A stretch of DNA of 64,000 bases from Vicia villosa. Taxonomy: Eukaryota; Streptophyta; Magnoliopsida; Fabales; Fabaceae. The first letter of the stretch is position 1. The number at the start of each line of letters is the position of its first letter. Shown here piece by piece: positions 25,328-35,958 of this stretch. Below the pieces are notes generated by a model. The model saw only the letters and a program-made list of their open reading frames with translations. It was not told where the DNA came from and ran no database searches. The position numbers were made by a program, and so were the translations under genes. The DNA lies in assembly GCF_029867415.1 (NCBI RefSeq), contig NC_081185.1, positions 36,464,766-36,528,765 of the forward strand, in the 5' to 3' direction.

Positions 25328-26710
25328 ATGTCACCGTTTCAACAAGAATCTATGAATCCTGATGATGATTCCAGTGATGATGAGCTAACCTTTGATGAAC
25401 TAGCTGCATCGTACGAGAAGTTGTGTAGGGAGAATGCTGAAGTCTGCAAACAAGTGGAGAAGCAAGAGGTGATCATAAGAGAACTAGAAAATGAGAAGAT
25501 TAAACATCTTGCAACCATAGACTCCCTCAGTAGTGAAGTAAGCATGTTTAACCACAAACTTGATCAAATGACCAAGTCATTCAAAATGCTGAACAATGGA
25601 TCTGATACTCTAGAAGAAATTCTAGAATCTGGACAAAGATCAGGAGACATGTCTGGAGTGGGATTTGTGGATAAAGAGGAATTAATCTCTAGACTCAGGA
25701 GGATAGAATCCAAGAAGTGTGTGACTAACCAGATGTCAATCCAAATGTCACAACATCAAGGAAACATAAGAAGGAGGCACTCAAAGAAAAGGTTCCAGAA
25801 GTGGAGGTGTCATCACTGTGGAAGATTTGGTCACATAAAACCATTCTGTTTCAGACTATTTGGATATCTAGACCAAACTCAACAAGTCAAACTTAATCAT
25901 GATACTTGTAACAGGAAGCAATCTGGGATAGCTAAGAATGTTGCTCTGATAGCACACACCGCTCTAAGAATGCCCACCAAAGAAGATTGGTACCTTGACA
26001 GTGGCTGCTCAAACCATATGACTGGTAGCACGAACTCACTAGTAAACCTCAAACCCGAGGGATCCAACTATGTGACTCTTGGTGATGGAGATGTAAGATA
26101 AATCAAAGGTGTTGGCATGATAGAATGTCAGGGTGATCCTAACTTACATAATGTTCTACTTGTGCAAGGACTGGCCACAAACCTTATAAGCATCAGTCAG
26201 TTGTGTGATGAAGGATTCAATTCTAGGTTCACCAAAGATGAGTGTATCATCACTAATGAAGCAAATGAGGAAGTCATGAAGGTATTTAGATCTAAGGATA
26301 ATTGCTATCTACGTAAGCCTGACACACCTGTCCACCCCTCTGACTACTCCATGATCAAAGAAGAATTAAAAATGTACCATCACGAATTTGATCAATCGGA
26401 TAAAGAATCCTATGTTGGTGATCTCACTATAAGTGAACTGTCTACTGGTTTTTCTGAGACATGTGTAATGAATGAGAAACTGTATGCAAAAGTAAGGGAG
26501 TACAGAAGTATCAATAGATTTCTGCTAGAAGAAAGAGTAAGCCTTGTGATGGACATTACAGATCGGGAGAGAAAACTGGAAAAGTCAAATGTGAGCAATA
26601 ATCCTAAAGGACTGTCTGAAAGCAATGTCACAGAGAATGTTACAACAACATCTAAAGACAATGTGACAGAAAAGGGTGTGTTGGGTATCTGCTACCAAAA
26701 CTTATTATAG
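25328..26710 (+). pseudogene. gag C-terminal/protease/pre-integrase fragment, truncated pol
   Basis: One frame with a single TAA at 26099-26101. It has an acidic coiled-coil stretch (about 25380-25640), a second CCHC-like knuckle CHHCGRFGHIKPFC (near 25810), the aspartic protease motif WYLDSGCSNHMTG (near 25990) with the catalytic Asp-Ser-Gly intact, and the segment leading to the pre-integrase domain (NLISISQLCDEGF). At about 26312, where the LWHxRLGH zinc motif should follow, the sequence switches to an unrelated acidic tail of 130 codons. Integrase, RT and RNase H never appear. Confidence 0.75.
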
Positions 26711-27126
26711 CAATTAACCAATGTGAGGGAATACTATTTGGGCTTTGTAAAACTCCATGTTTTGAAATTTCCCTCAGTGTGCATATAAAACTCCCTCGAT
26801 CCCCTAGTATTCTAAAAATGGCAAACCTTCCTAGTAGTTTTGCTAGCTACTCTCTGAGGTTGATCTACTTCTATTGCTCTCATAAGTGTGAAACAAGTTC
26901 TGGTTCTCTAAGGTTCAGAATGTCTCTGCAATAAAATGATGAATCTCCCGCTTCAGACTCAACAACACCGGAAGAGTCCTCTAACCCTAATAGGGTCCTT
27001 AAGGTTGTCCCTTTAAGGACGATTAGCAGTGACGAAGTAAAGGCAACAAAGCCTAAAACGACTCATGCAAAATGACCTAATGAGGGTATTCACAACAAGG
27101 GTACCAAATCCTCAGCATCTGCTACC
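26711..27126 (+). other. Spacer between truncated pol and 3' ORF
   Basis: No intact gene. Traces of a frame leading into the 3' ORF are visible (for example the ATG at 26818 with MANLPSSFASYSLR-like coding), broken by stops. Confidence 0.4.
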
Positions 27127-28836
27127 ATGGAGGAACTTACTAAAGAAGGATCCAAATATGTCGATAGCGCAATTACCAGGATTGTTACTCGTATTCTGAA
27201 GGAGAATCATCAAGTTATTGGAATATCTATTCCTCTTCAAACCATAATGGCTGATCCCCTCAATAACACCAGTAAGGCTGAGGTTGTTCACACGGTTGAT
27301 AGTGACCTAGAAATCAACAAGGATGAACAAGGGGTTACTAAGAATACCAATGTCACCAAGGATGTCAATGACATTGACAATAATGAGCACCCTAAGGCCA
27401 ATACTGAAACTAATACTAATGTGGTAGACTTAGATGAGTACTCTGACGACGAATTACTTACCTCCTTGAATCCGAGTGTAGCCAACAGGCTAATGACAAG
27501 AAGAAAAGGCAAAGTTGTTGTTCAAGGATCACCAAAAGGGAGCACTCAAGTGAACAACCCTGCCAAAGACACTGTCAGGAAGAAGAGTACTTCTGCAGGT
27601 CCTGTCAAGAGCAAAGCTGTTACCAAGAGTAAAGGGGTTGGTCCTTCAAAATCTTGGAGCAGGGTCATTCCAAAGAAAAGAAAAGAGCGGGAAATTGTTG
27701 AACCTGAATCTGATGTTGAAGTAAATGTCCCTAACATTCCATCAAGGAAGAAGCCTACAACCAGTAAGCTTGCTGCTAGCATCCCTGAAGTTATCTTTGA
27801 TAATGTGTCCTTCCACTATGCCTCTAGTGTCAGCAGATGGAAATATGTTCTCCAAAAGAGATTGGTTGTTGAAAGGGAATTGGCTCCAAATGCTCTTGAA
27901 AACAAGGAGGTCTTAGAGCTGATTCAAGAAGCTGGACTGCTAAAAACTGTGTGCAATCTTCCCAAATGTTATGAGAAGCTGGTCAAAGAATTTGTGGTAA
28001 ACCTATCTAAAGATTGTGGCAATAGCAGAAGTGCAGACTATAGAAAGGTGTTTGTAAGAGGGAAGTGTGTATCGTTCTCTCCTTCTGTGATTAATAAATT
28101 CTTGGGAAGAACAGATGAAGCTCAAACCGAGCTGGAAGTAACAGACAACCAAGTCTGTCAAGTGATCATAGCCAAGCAGGTAAAAAGCTGGTCCATGAAA
28201 GAGAAGCTAACTGCAAGTAAGCTGAGCATCAAGTATGCAATGCTTCACAAAATAGGAGCACCTAATTAGGTTCCAACAAATCACAAGTCCACTATCTCAA
28301 TTGTGCTTGGTAGATTTCTGTATGCTGTAGGAACAAAGGAAAAGTTTGATTATGGAGCATATATTTTTGACCAAACCATGAAGCATGCTGGAAGCTTCAG
28401 TATTAAGGGTCCAATCGCCTTTCCATCCCTCTTGAGTGGTATAATTCTGGATCAATATTCAAACATTCTCAATGAACATGATGTAGTGTGCAAAAGAGAA
28501 AGTCCCTTGGCTTTCCATTACAAACTGTTTCAAGGAAAGCATGTTCCAGACATTGTCATGACATCAGCTGAAACTTCCAAATCTGGAGCATCAGTCAGTA
28601 AAGCAGAAGTCATAGCAATACTAAAAGAGAATTGCAAAGAACTGGAATCTAGAAAAATGTCTCTTGAACAAATGATACGTACTCTGGAAATGGATGAGAA
28701 TGAGGAGTTTGCAGATACTGAAAAGATGGAAGATAAAGATGATCAAGAATTGGAAGAAGAAAGTGCTAGTCCTGCTCATGACTCTGAGAAAGAAAGTTCT
28801 TCAGACACCTCAGCTAGATCTGACACTAAGCAGTAA
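27127..28836 (+). pseudogene. Sirevirus 3' ORF (envelope-like / putative plant transposon protein domain)
   Basis: A 380-codon frame to TAG at 28267-28269, then 188 more codons in the same frame to TAA at 28836. The N-terminal half is acidic then Lys/Ser-rich and low-complexity. From about 27780 the FHYASSVSRWKYVLQKR, YRKVFVRGKCVSFSP and INKFLGR motifs identify the domain that I know as the putative plant transposon protein domain (Pfam Transposase_32). It is carried in the extra ORF downstream of pol in legume SIRE/Maximus-type elements. The C-terminus is a charged, probably coiled-coil tail rich in Glu/Asp. No convincing transmembrane segment is seen, so an envelope function is not supported here. 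In relatives the TAG codon position is Trp (NWVPTNH), consistent with a single G-to-A change. Confidence 0.75.
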
Positions 28837-29259
28837 TTGCAACTAGAGTCTAGTGTGTTTATTTTTGTTTTGTTTGATTTGTTCTTTTGCATTTAGTTCC
28901 GTCTTTTTTTTTTACGGTCAGTTTAAATTTTTGGACTTGTTTAAACTCGTTGAGCGAGGAGTTTTCTTTTGGTTTTGTCAACATTTGTGGCCAAACAGAG
29001 GGAGAAGTATTATGTGTCACCCCATAACAACAAGAATGGTGGTTGTGTGTGATCAACAATTCTATCTGCTTATCTTTGTGTTGATTTGTTTGTGCTTGTG
29101 CTACTCTTGTGGCTGTCTGTCTGTTTTTTTCTGAGCACTATGAGCATACTGGTGATGTATGCTGTTTGTTTGTATTAGCTTGTGTTATTGTGTTTTGGAT
29201 ATTCGCTGCAAGTTTTTCTCTGGTATGGTGTGACAGGATGTTTTAGCCAAATATTTGCC

Positions 29260-29271
29260 AAAGGGGGAGAT
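29260..29271 (+). promoter_or_regulatory. Polypurine tract
   Basis: AAAGGGGGAGAT directly before the 3' LTR. Confidence 0.75.
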
Positions 29272-30177
29272 TGAAGGTGTTTGCATGTTGGTTGCATTAT
29301 TGGTAAAACATACCTGGTTGATTGTGTATATGCAGGTTGCATATTTGTGTGGAGCTAATACATGTTTTGTAGTGAATTTCATGATCGATGTCATGACATC
29401 CGTGTGTGATAGCAGGAGCTGTTATTGTTTATTAATTGTGTTTCCTGATTTATCCCTTTTATCAGTTTAGGAAACTTTTTATTGAGTGCTGCAAATTTCG
29501 TTCAGAAGATCCTACTGACAGCACATTATGTAACAGACAGTTGGCGTATGAATTAGGTTAACTTTGTTAACCCTAATGTGTTTCTTAAAAAGCCCAAGGC
29601 CCAAAACTGCAAATAAAAAGATCTACAATCCTAATTTGGAACGCAGACAGAAGATTGTGTATTGTGAAGAACTGTTGTTCTGTAACTGTCTTGTGTGGTC
29701 CATGCTATTATCTTTGATGATTGCGTTGGAATTAGTTTGTGTTTTTGTTGTGTCACTCTAAGCTTTTAAGCACGAGTGTGTGTCTCTTGATTGAAGCTTT
29801 TAAGCAGATCAAGGTGTGTTTTTGAAGTGTGTCTTCTATCTTTAATTGTTTATTGTTTATGTGTAATTACTGCTGTGATTGAGGGGGAGTGGAATGGAGA
29901 TATTCCATATCTAGGTAGAACCTAGGTAGAAGGGTCATTGGGTAGTGATTAAGTGAGAAGTTGTAAACGGGGGTGTTTAGCTTTAAATTGATACTACTGA
30001 TAATGGACCTCATCCCTGGCTTGGTAGCCCCCAGAGTAGGTTGTTTGAACCGATCTGGGTAAACAATTCTGTGTGTTCTTTACTATTTTATGCTGTTTTG
30101 TTTTACTGTCTGTGCTACATAATTGTGGATGTCATAACATCCAGTTTGACATCGTGTGTGTGTTACTAGAATTTTCA
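29272..30177 (+). repeat. 3' LTR of the Sirevirus-like element
   Basis: Colinear with 23317-24223 with scattered substitutions; ends ...CTAGAATTTTCA before GAATT. Confidence 0.85.
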
Positions 30178-31327
30178 GAATTGTTCCCTTTGAGAAAGGA
30201 TATGGGGAGGAGTAGATTGATTTAAGTTATCCACATATGAGCTAGATGGAGGGATGAGGGCAACAACTGTATGAGCATGATTATTTCTAGTCCCAAATGA
30301 TTGTTTTGTGTCAGCTTGTGTCACGTGAGAGCTTCTCTCTTTAGAGATGGATGGTGAGATGTAGTTTGGTTCAGATTCAGGTTATTTCCTGGTTGAGTTT
30401 CTGGCTGGTTTTCATATGACAAAATGCATTCAGATTTAGCAATATGATGATTCTGAGTTTGTTATGCTAACGAACTAGAGGTTTAGGATTTTGAGATGGT
30501 GGTTAGCCGAGTAAATTTTTAGGAGTGTAACCAGAAGAGGTGGTAAAAAGGTTTGGTTAGAAGGTAATTCACTTGCTAGATGCTCTGAAGAAGCTTCCAG
30601 CATGGTGAAAGGTTCAAAGGTTTTCTAAAACTGTGTAATATCAATTGTTTCAAGTGAGGGAAAGAAATTATGGTTAATAAGTTATTATAGCTAGGTTATT
30701 TGATGATGAAGGGGGAGATATATGGTCTTAGTCAGGAGAAGTAAAGGGTTGGGTATTTTCTCCATAATATAGAGGAGTTCAAATTTGGATCAAACAGAGG
30801 GTCAAAGGAAATATCTCTGAAACATGATTAGACATAGGCACTTTTGTAGTGAAACCTTCTTCGACAACATGATCTTCAAGATCCAAATCTTCTGCTACAT
30901 GCTCCTCAATACATACTTCAGCTTCCACACAAACCTCAGCCATTTGATCAGAAACTGAATAATCATACCAGAAGAAATCTTTTCCGACCTTTTAAGAGCA
31001 TGATGCTCAACTCTAAAAGCAAATTCTTGAACCAATTGAACATCCTTAGAAGATGTAGTCACAAATTCAAGTGTTGTTCCCAACTGTTCCCTCTGAATTT
31101 CATCAAGATATTGGTTGATCTCATCAGTACGATGTGCAGAGGCAAATGCAATTTTGGCACCGGCAACAATAGCAGATGACATAATATTGTCTATATGATG
31201 TTTAGTTTTCCTTATCATGGGATCTTATTCAAATTATTCCTCTTCATGAAGAATCATTAACCTTGGTTTATTTTGCTTGGCCTTCTGAGCATCACTTAGA
31301 AGCTTCTTTTTAGCAGGTGAATACTCT
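30178..31327 (-). pseudogene. 3' ORF remnant of the outer Sirevirus-like element (upstream part)
   Basis: Minus-strand continuation of 22920-23316 beyond the nested element. The longest open piece (31218-30895, 107 codons) encodes a helical peptide with AFASAHRTDEINQYLDEIQRE and ends in unrelated frames with stops. Identity as the charged part of the Sirevirus 3' ORF is inferred from position, not from a recognised motif. The element is lost beyond about 31327. Confidence 0.4.
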
Positions 31328-31496
31328 GACACCCAAGTCACTAACTATCAGATATGAAAGATATAAAGTTTATGAAATTTATGTGTACCTTGATTTGAAA
31401 TTTATGTGGTTCGTGCGAATACTCTACCACCCAAGTCACTGACTATCAGATTATGAAAGATATAAAGTTTATGAAATTTGTGTGTACCTTGATTCG
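31321..31496. repeat. Direct duplication, about 100-bp period
   Basis: ACTCTGACACCCAAGTCACT... at 31322 recurs as ACTCTACCACCCAAGTCACT at 31419, each followed by AACTATCAGA / GACTATCAGA and ATATAAAGTTTATGAAATTT. It sits at the truncation point of the outer Sirevirus-like element. Confidence 0.8.
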
Positions 31497-31877
31497 ACCT
31501 TTGAGACTATTGAATATAAGGGTTTTACTAGGTTTCTAAACACCTATAAATTTTGGTTAAATCATCAACGTCCATACAGAAATATGTGGAAATATAATTT
31601 GTTTTATCATTTGAAGGTTATGCTCCATTCATTTTCTTGAATAATGTGCTTTTCTAGAGCAGGTCCATGCTTTCTCTCTAGATCCCAGAACATTCCTTTG
31701 GGATAACAGTTGTGACATTGATATTTCGTCCTTTGAATTCATTGGTTTAACTTCATTATAAAATACCATCAAAAACATTTGTTATTGGACTTTATATTCT
31801 TAGACCTCATTCATTTTTGGGATGAAATGCGGGTTTGGATCGGGTATGAAAATATTCAACACCGAGGTTTAGTAAAA
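31497..31877. other. Non-coding, unassigned
   Basis: No gene or clear repeat boundary seen. Confidence 0.3.
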
Positions 31878-31985
31878 AGGGGTTGCTCGTTCCATCCTTA
31901 TATGTGCTCCCACACCACAGTGAAATGTCAAAAATGTCCATAGAATTCGGAGATGTATCTCCGTACGCACCTTTTATACACACAT
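31878..31985 (+). repeat. Left inverted repeat of a possible DNA transposon
   Basis: GGGGTTGCTCGTTCCATCC, then CCTTATATGTG and TCAAAAATGTCC followed by GGAGATGTATCTCCG. It resembles the reverse complement of 41120-41226 (AGGGTTGCCCTTCTCACCC, CCTTATGTGTA, TCAAAAATGTCC, GGAGATGCATCTTCG). Similarity is moderate and judged by eye. Confidence 0.4.
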
Positions 31986-32328
31986 TTTAGCACTATGTAA
32001 GTGAGACGTCATTATGTTATCCAAAATCTTTGTCAGAAAATACATCTCCGAAATCCAAAAATACACTTCTGTAAAAATGCCACCCTTAAAATTCTGCAGT
32101 GCAATATGCTATCTTTGTCTTTCATAATTTTGATTTTTATTCTAGTGTTTCATAAAATAAATTGGCTAGAATTAAACGTTGGCAACTAAAAAATAAATTG
32201 GCAACAAATATCAACACCAATAGATAATCAGAAGAAATATTAATTGGAATTGAAAACTACCATTTCATTTTGGCAATCGAACTGGACGTATCTAGGTATT
32301 TTAAAAGATCATTTTCCTTTGATTTATT

Positions 32329-32802
32329 TGTTGGAAATTAAAAAATAATAATTACCATAGTATGTTCCAATGTGACAAAAATGGTAATATATTTTTGGTT
32401 GTTGCATAAAATTTGTTTTTTGAATTCAAATTTACAACACTTCATGAAGGGGTGCCTTGTGTCATTATAGATGAACCATTGCAATATATGGTGAAAAGGT
32501 GTTGTTTCATCAAGAGTTGCAAACTTATGAAACAACACATGCATGACCTATTAATACACATTTATGAATCCAAAATGAAACACACAAAAAATCATAAATC
32601 CTCTTCATCATTCCAGACACTCTTCCTTGTATTCGAGTTCTTCATCGGTCTTGTGCAGACTCGAGTAAGGCTGACATTATCCTGGGTATTCTTGCTTTCC
32701 AAACTCTAAGGCAATTAAGAGAGTTCTTGAAATACCTTTAAGGAAAGTGACTCCATTCACGATTCAGCCTGGATCTTTTTGATCTTTCCGATATTTCTAA
32801 CA
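32329..32802 (+). repeat. 5' LTR of the copia element
   Basis: TGTTGGAAATTA...ATTTCTAACA; highly similar to 39460-39928. The TATA-like CCTATAAATACAC of the 3' LTR reads CCTATTAATACAC here. Confidence 0.9.
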
Positions 32803-32825
32803 ATCTTAAAAGTATTTATTCTTCA

Positions 32826-33819
32826 ATGGCTTCCGATGCTGCAGTTTCAAGCATCAAAGTTATGAACCAGGATCTTGTCAAATTGGATCATTTTGATGGA
32901 ACTAACTACACCAGATGGCAAGACAAGATGACATTCCTACTGACTGCCTTGAAGGTTCATTATATCTTGGATCTCGACTTAACACCAATTCTTGAATCAA
33001 CCGAAAATGATTCTGAAGAAGTCAAGAAGGAGCGCATGAAACATAAGGAGGACGAACTGCTATGTCGTGGACATATTTTGAACACGCTATCTGATCGTCT
33101 CTATGACCTCTATATGGATAATCTGTCGGCAACAGAAATCTGGAAAGCACTCGAATTCAAATTCAAGGCTGAAGAGGAAGGTGCGAAGAAGTTCTTAATT
33201 TCTAAATATTTTGATTTTAAATTCATAGACTCTAAGCCCATTCTTCCCCAAGTGCATGAATCGCAAGTCCTTGTGAATAAAATAAAAGCAGTAAAAATAG
33301 ACATCCCTGAGACCTTTCAAGTTGGTGCAATCATTGCAAAATTACCACCTTATTAGAAAGGCTACAGAAAGAAATTGTTGCACAGTTCTGAGGACTTCTC
33401 TTTGGAGAAAATCTAAAAACATCTTCGAATCGAGGAGGAATCGGATGAAAGGGAGAAATAAGAATCTGCGGGTCTTTCTAAAGCAAATGTTGTGACCACC
33501 AAAGGAAAGAAGAAACATGATGACATGAAGATTCATTGTGGACCAAAGAAGGAACATAACAAGTTCAAGAATTCTGGAAGTCCTAAAGGTCCAAAAAATA
33601 GATGTTACGTGAGCGGTAAACCTGGATACTTTGCTCGAGATTGCAGGCACAAGTCAAAAAATGAGATCAATGCAGTTCGAGTCAATGATGACATAATTGC
33701 TACGGTGAGCGAAATTATCCAAATCAAAGGGAAAGTTCAAGGTTGGTGGTATGATACATGTGCTACGGTACATGTCTCCTATGACAAGGCTGCATTCAAA
33801 ACCTATTCTGAGGAAAATG
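32826..33819 (+). pseudogene. copia gag and start of protease, broken
   Basis: Starts MASDAAVSS at 32826 and encodes a copia Gag (LDHFDGTNYTRWQDKM near the N-terminus, then the UBN2-type CRGHILNTLSDRLYDLY). TAG at 33354-33356 falls where relatives have Trp in the PSTWKGYRK segment, with further stops before the frame resumes at about 33492. The zinc knuckle reads CYVSGKPGYFARDC: the second Cys is Ser and the His is Tyr, so metal binding is doubtful. The protease motif reads WYDTCATVHV instead of the usual Asp-Ser-Gly-Ala form, so the catalytic triplet is damaged. The frame is then cut by the solo LTR. Confidence 0.8.
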
Positions 33820-33824
33820 ATGGA

Positions 33825-35953
33825 TCTAACACCCCAATTCTATCCCAAGCATTTATGCGGAAAATATTAGAGTATAAAAATTCTCAACAAAATCAGGATG
33901 TCACATATTCAACATAAACACACACATGTCATGCTTTTTAAACCAATACATAACACGTTCAGGATTGGAATGAACATAACTCACAAACACATACTTCATA
34001 ACATATTCTCAACTTCTGAATAAACATGCAGCGGATTCACAATGATTCATCAAATAAGACATAACATCTTTTGAATCATAAAAAGCAACCATACAAACAA
34101 ACTCCTCAAATACAACGTAAGTTTCAATAAACCAAAGACAACATAAAGTAAGTGTTCAGTTCCCCCTGAGTGCTACGTATCAGAGCAAATGACACCAAAA
34201 ATCGAATATAAGCGGAAACAGCTACTCATCTGGATTACCTACACGTTACCCACGTGGAGGCAACATTCAAACAAAAAGGGTGAGATATCGAACTATATAA
34301 ATAGGATCATGATAAATTATATATTAGGTAAAGAATATAAACGAATCTCCGCTTCCCACAACATTAACATCAAGCAACACAAATAACATCATCAATGAAT
34401 AGTCATGATATCAACACACAAGCATCTTCAACAAGTCAACATATAAGCATCACAATGCATAAACAACAACTTCAACCAACAACAACTGACAACGACTCAA
34501 ATGCGACTCAACTGTGCATATGCATGTGGTACCATTGGAGTAAAACTCCCAACTTAGAACAATGCCAGTAATTCCGAGGCATAAGGCAAAGCCTTCAACT
34601 TAGAACGTGCCAATCTAGGCCAACTTTAATGAGCATTAGCTCCAACTTAGAACATTGCCAATCCAGGCCAACTTTATGTTATGCTATGGTATGCAACAAC
34701 ATACAACAATCACAACTCGATAACGAAACAACGACATAACCACGACACAACAACAGTCACATATCAACAATCACACCGTTCAACTTTAGCCAAAGGCTCA
34801 CAACGCAACTTAACAACGAGATTATCAACTTCATAGAAACATATTTACAATATCAAAATTCGCTAGGATTCATGCCATAAGGCTACCGGCAGAACAATGC
34901 ATAATAATAATATCATCGGCAATCACAACATTATTCGCAACAAAGGCATCCAAACCAAAACCACAATTTCAGTTAAATTCGCAAAGTAACCGCAATTTGC
35001 CAACATATCAAGTAAACCAAACCGACTTCGAATCATCATCTAACTCAGTTAGAAATAATGTTAATTATCAAAACAACATCATTGACATAGCAATATATTA
35101 TTCTCAACTTAAATATTCAACCAAAACACAGTTACGGTCAAATTCTCAAAATACCGTAAATTACCGACAAACCGAGTAATTGATACACACACATGGAACA
35201 AACATACACACACATGGAACATCAACGCAAGCAACCAAAACCGCATACATTGCGATAGCATAAGAACGCAAATAATATGGCCTAAGTGGCACCTGTCGCC
35301 CGTCACAGCACCTGCCGACCGGCAAGCTTGCTTTTCTTTGATTTCTTGCGTTTGCAAATACGCACAGAATCTTAATCAATTTTTTTCCAAATTAAATGAA
35401 CAGCAACATCAATTTCAAACAGTGACAGAAAACAAAATTAACACAACACAATGACCAATCTATACCCTAACCCACATACAATCCATCATATTCCCATTTA
35501 GGTAGAAAGAATCCCACCCTTATCTTGGATTGAGTGAAGCTCTAAGGAAAATCAATGGAAGTTTGGGCAATTGGCACTTGTGAGCAACACTTTGGTCTCC
35601 TTCTTCTCCTCTTTAGAAAACCCTATTTTTTCTCCTCTTTTGTTTTTCCGATATCTCTCCTTGCTTCTCACCTTCTATTTTCAAAATAAGACTATTCTTA
35701 GTCACTTAACCACACAAATGGGCCTAATAAAATATACCCCTTATTACTTTGCAATACCGTTATTTAAGCCCAATATCGTTTCTACACTTAATGTAAAAAT
35801 AATACTTCCGCTTAAATTCTATTGAAATAAAATCCGATTATTTTAGTATATTGACTTAATAAAATAATTCTGAATTCGACGATAAAATTCCAATTAATTA
35901 AAAACATTCCAAAATATTTAATTAAATAAATAATTAAATATCGGGGCGTTACA
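33825..35953. repeat. Solo LTR inserted in the copia protease region
   Basis: A 2,129-bp sequence starting TCTAACACCCC and ending GGGGCGTTACA, bounded by ATGGA at 33820-33824 and 35954-35958. When it and one ATGGA are removed the copia frame reads on. Only one LTR copy is present. The terminal bases are imperfect inverted repeats, so orientation is ambiguous; a TATA-like CTATATAAATAGG near 34293 favours the plus strand. Probably a Ty3/gypsy (chromovirus-like) LTR. Confidence 0.75.
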
Positions 35954-35958
35954 ATGGA

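Larger units (their letters stand above)
23317..30177 (+). mobile_element. Non-autonomous Sirevirus-like copia element (lacks IN, RT, RNase H)
   Basis: A 6,861-bp element with 907-bp and 906-bp LTRs that look well over 90% identical by eye, exact GAATT duplications at 23312-23316 and 30178-30182, a PBS after the 5' LTR and a polypurine tract before the 3' LTR. Coding regions in order: gag, gag C-terminus plus protease plus a short pre-integrase segment, a non-matching tail, then the Sirevirus 3' ORF. The pol core is missing entirely between about 26312 and 27127, so any movement would have needed proteins supplied in trans. All frames have stops. Confidence 0.85.
14171..31327 (-). mobile_element. 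Outer Sirevirus-like copia element, truncated, hosting three nested insertions
   Basis: LTR pieces at 14171-15036 and 22185-22453 join into one LTR of about 1.14 kb when the 15037-22179 insertion is removed. The LTR starts TGTTGGAAAAAATATG on the minus strand at 22453, immediately after the polypurine tract AAAAAGGGGGAGAT. Internal sequence continues to the right (22454-23316), is interrupted by the 23317-30177 element, and resumes at 30178 to about 31327, where it is lost. Only the 3' end of the element survives; the 5' LTR and gag-pol are missing. Confidence 0.65.

Noticed and set aside
27127..28836. Retroviral envelope function for the Sirevirus 3' ORF
   Set aside because: No signal peptide or transmembrane segment is evident; the only recognisable feature is the plant transposon-protein domain.
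35109..35379. Minus-strand Cys/Val-rich small proteins
   Set aside because: They lie within the solo LTR, have no conserved features and arise from CA-rich sequence.
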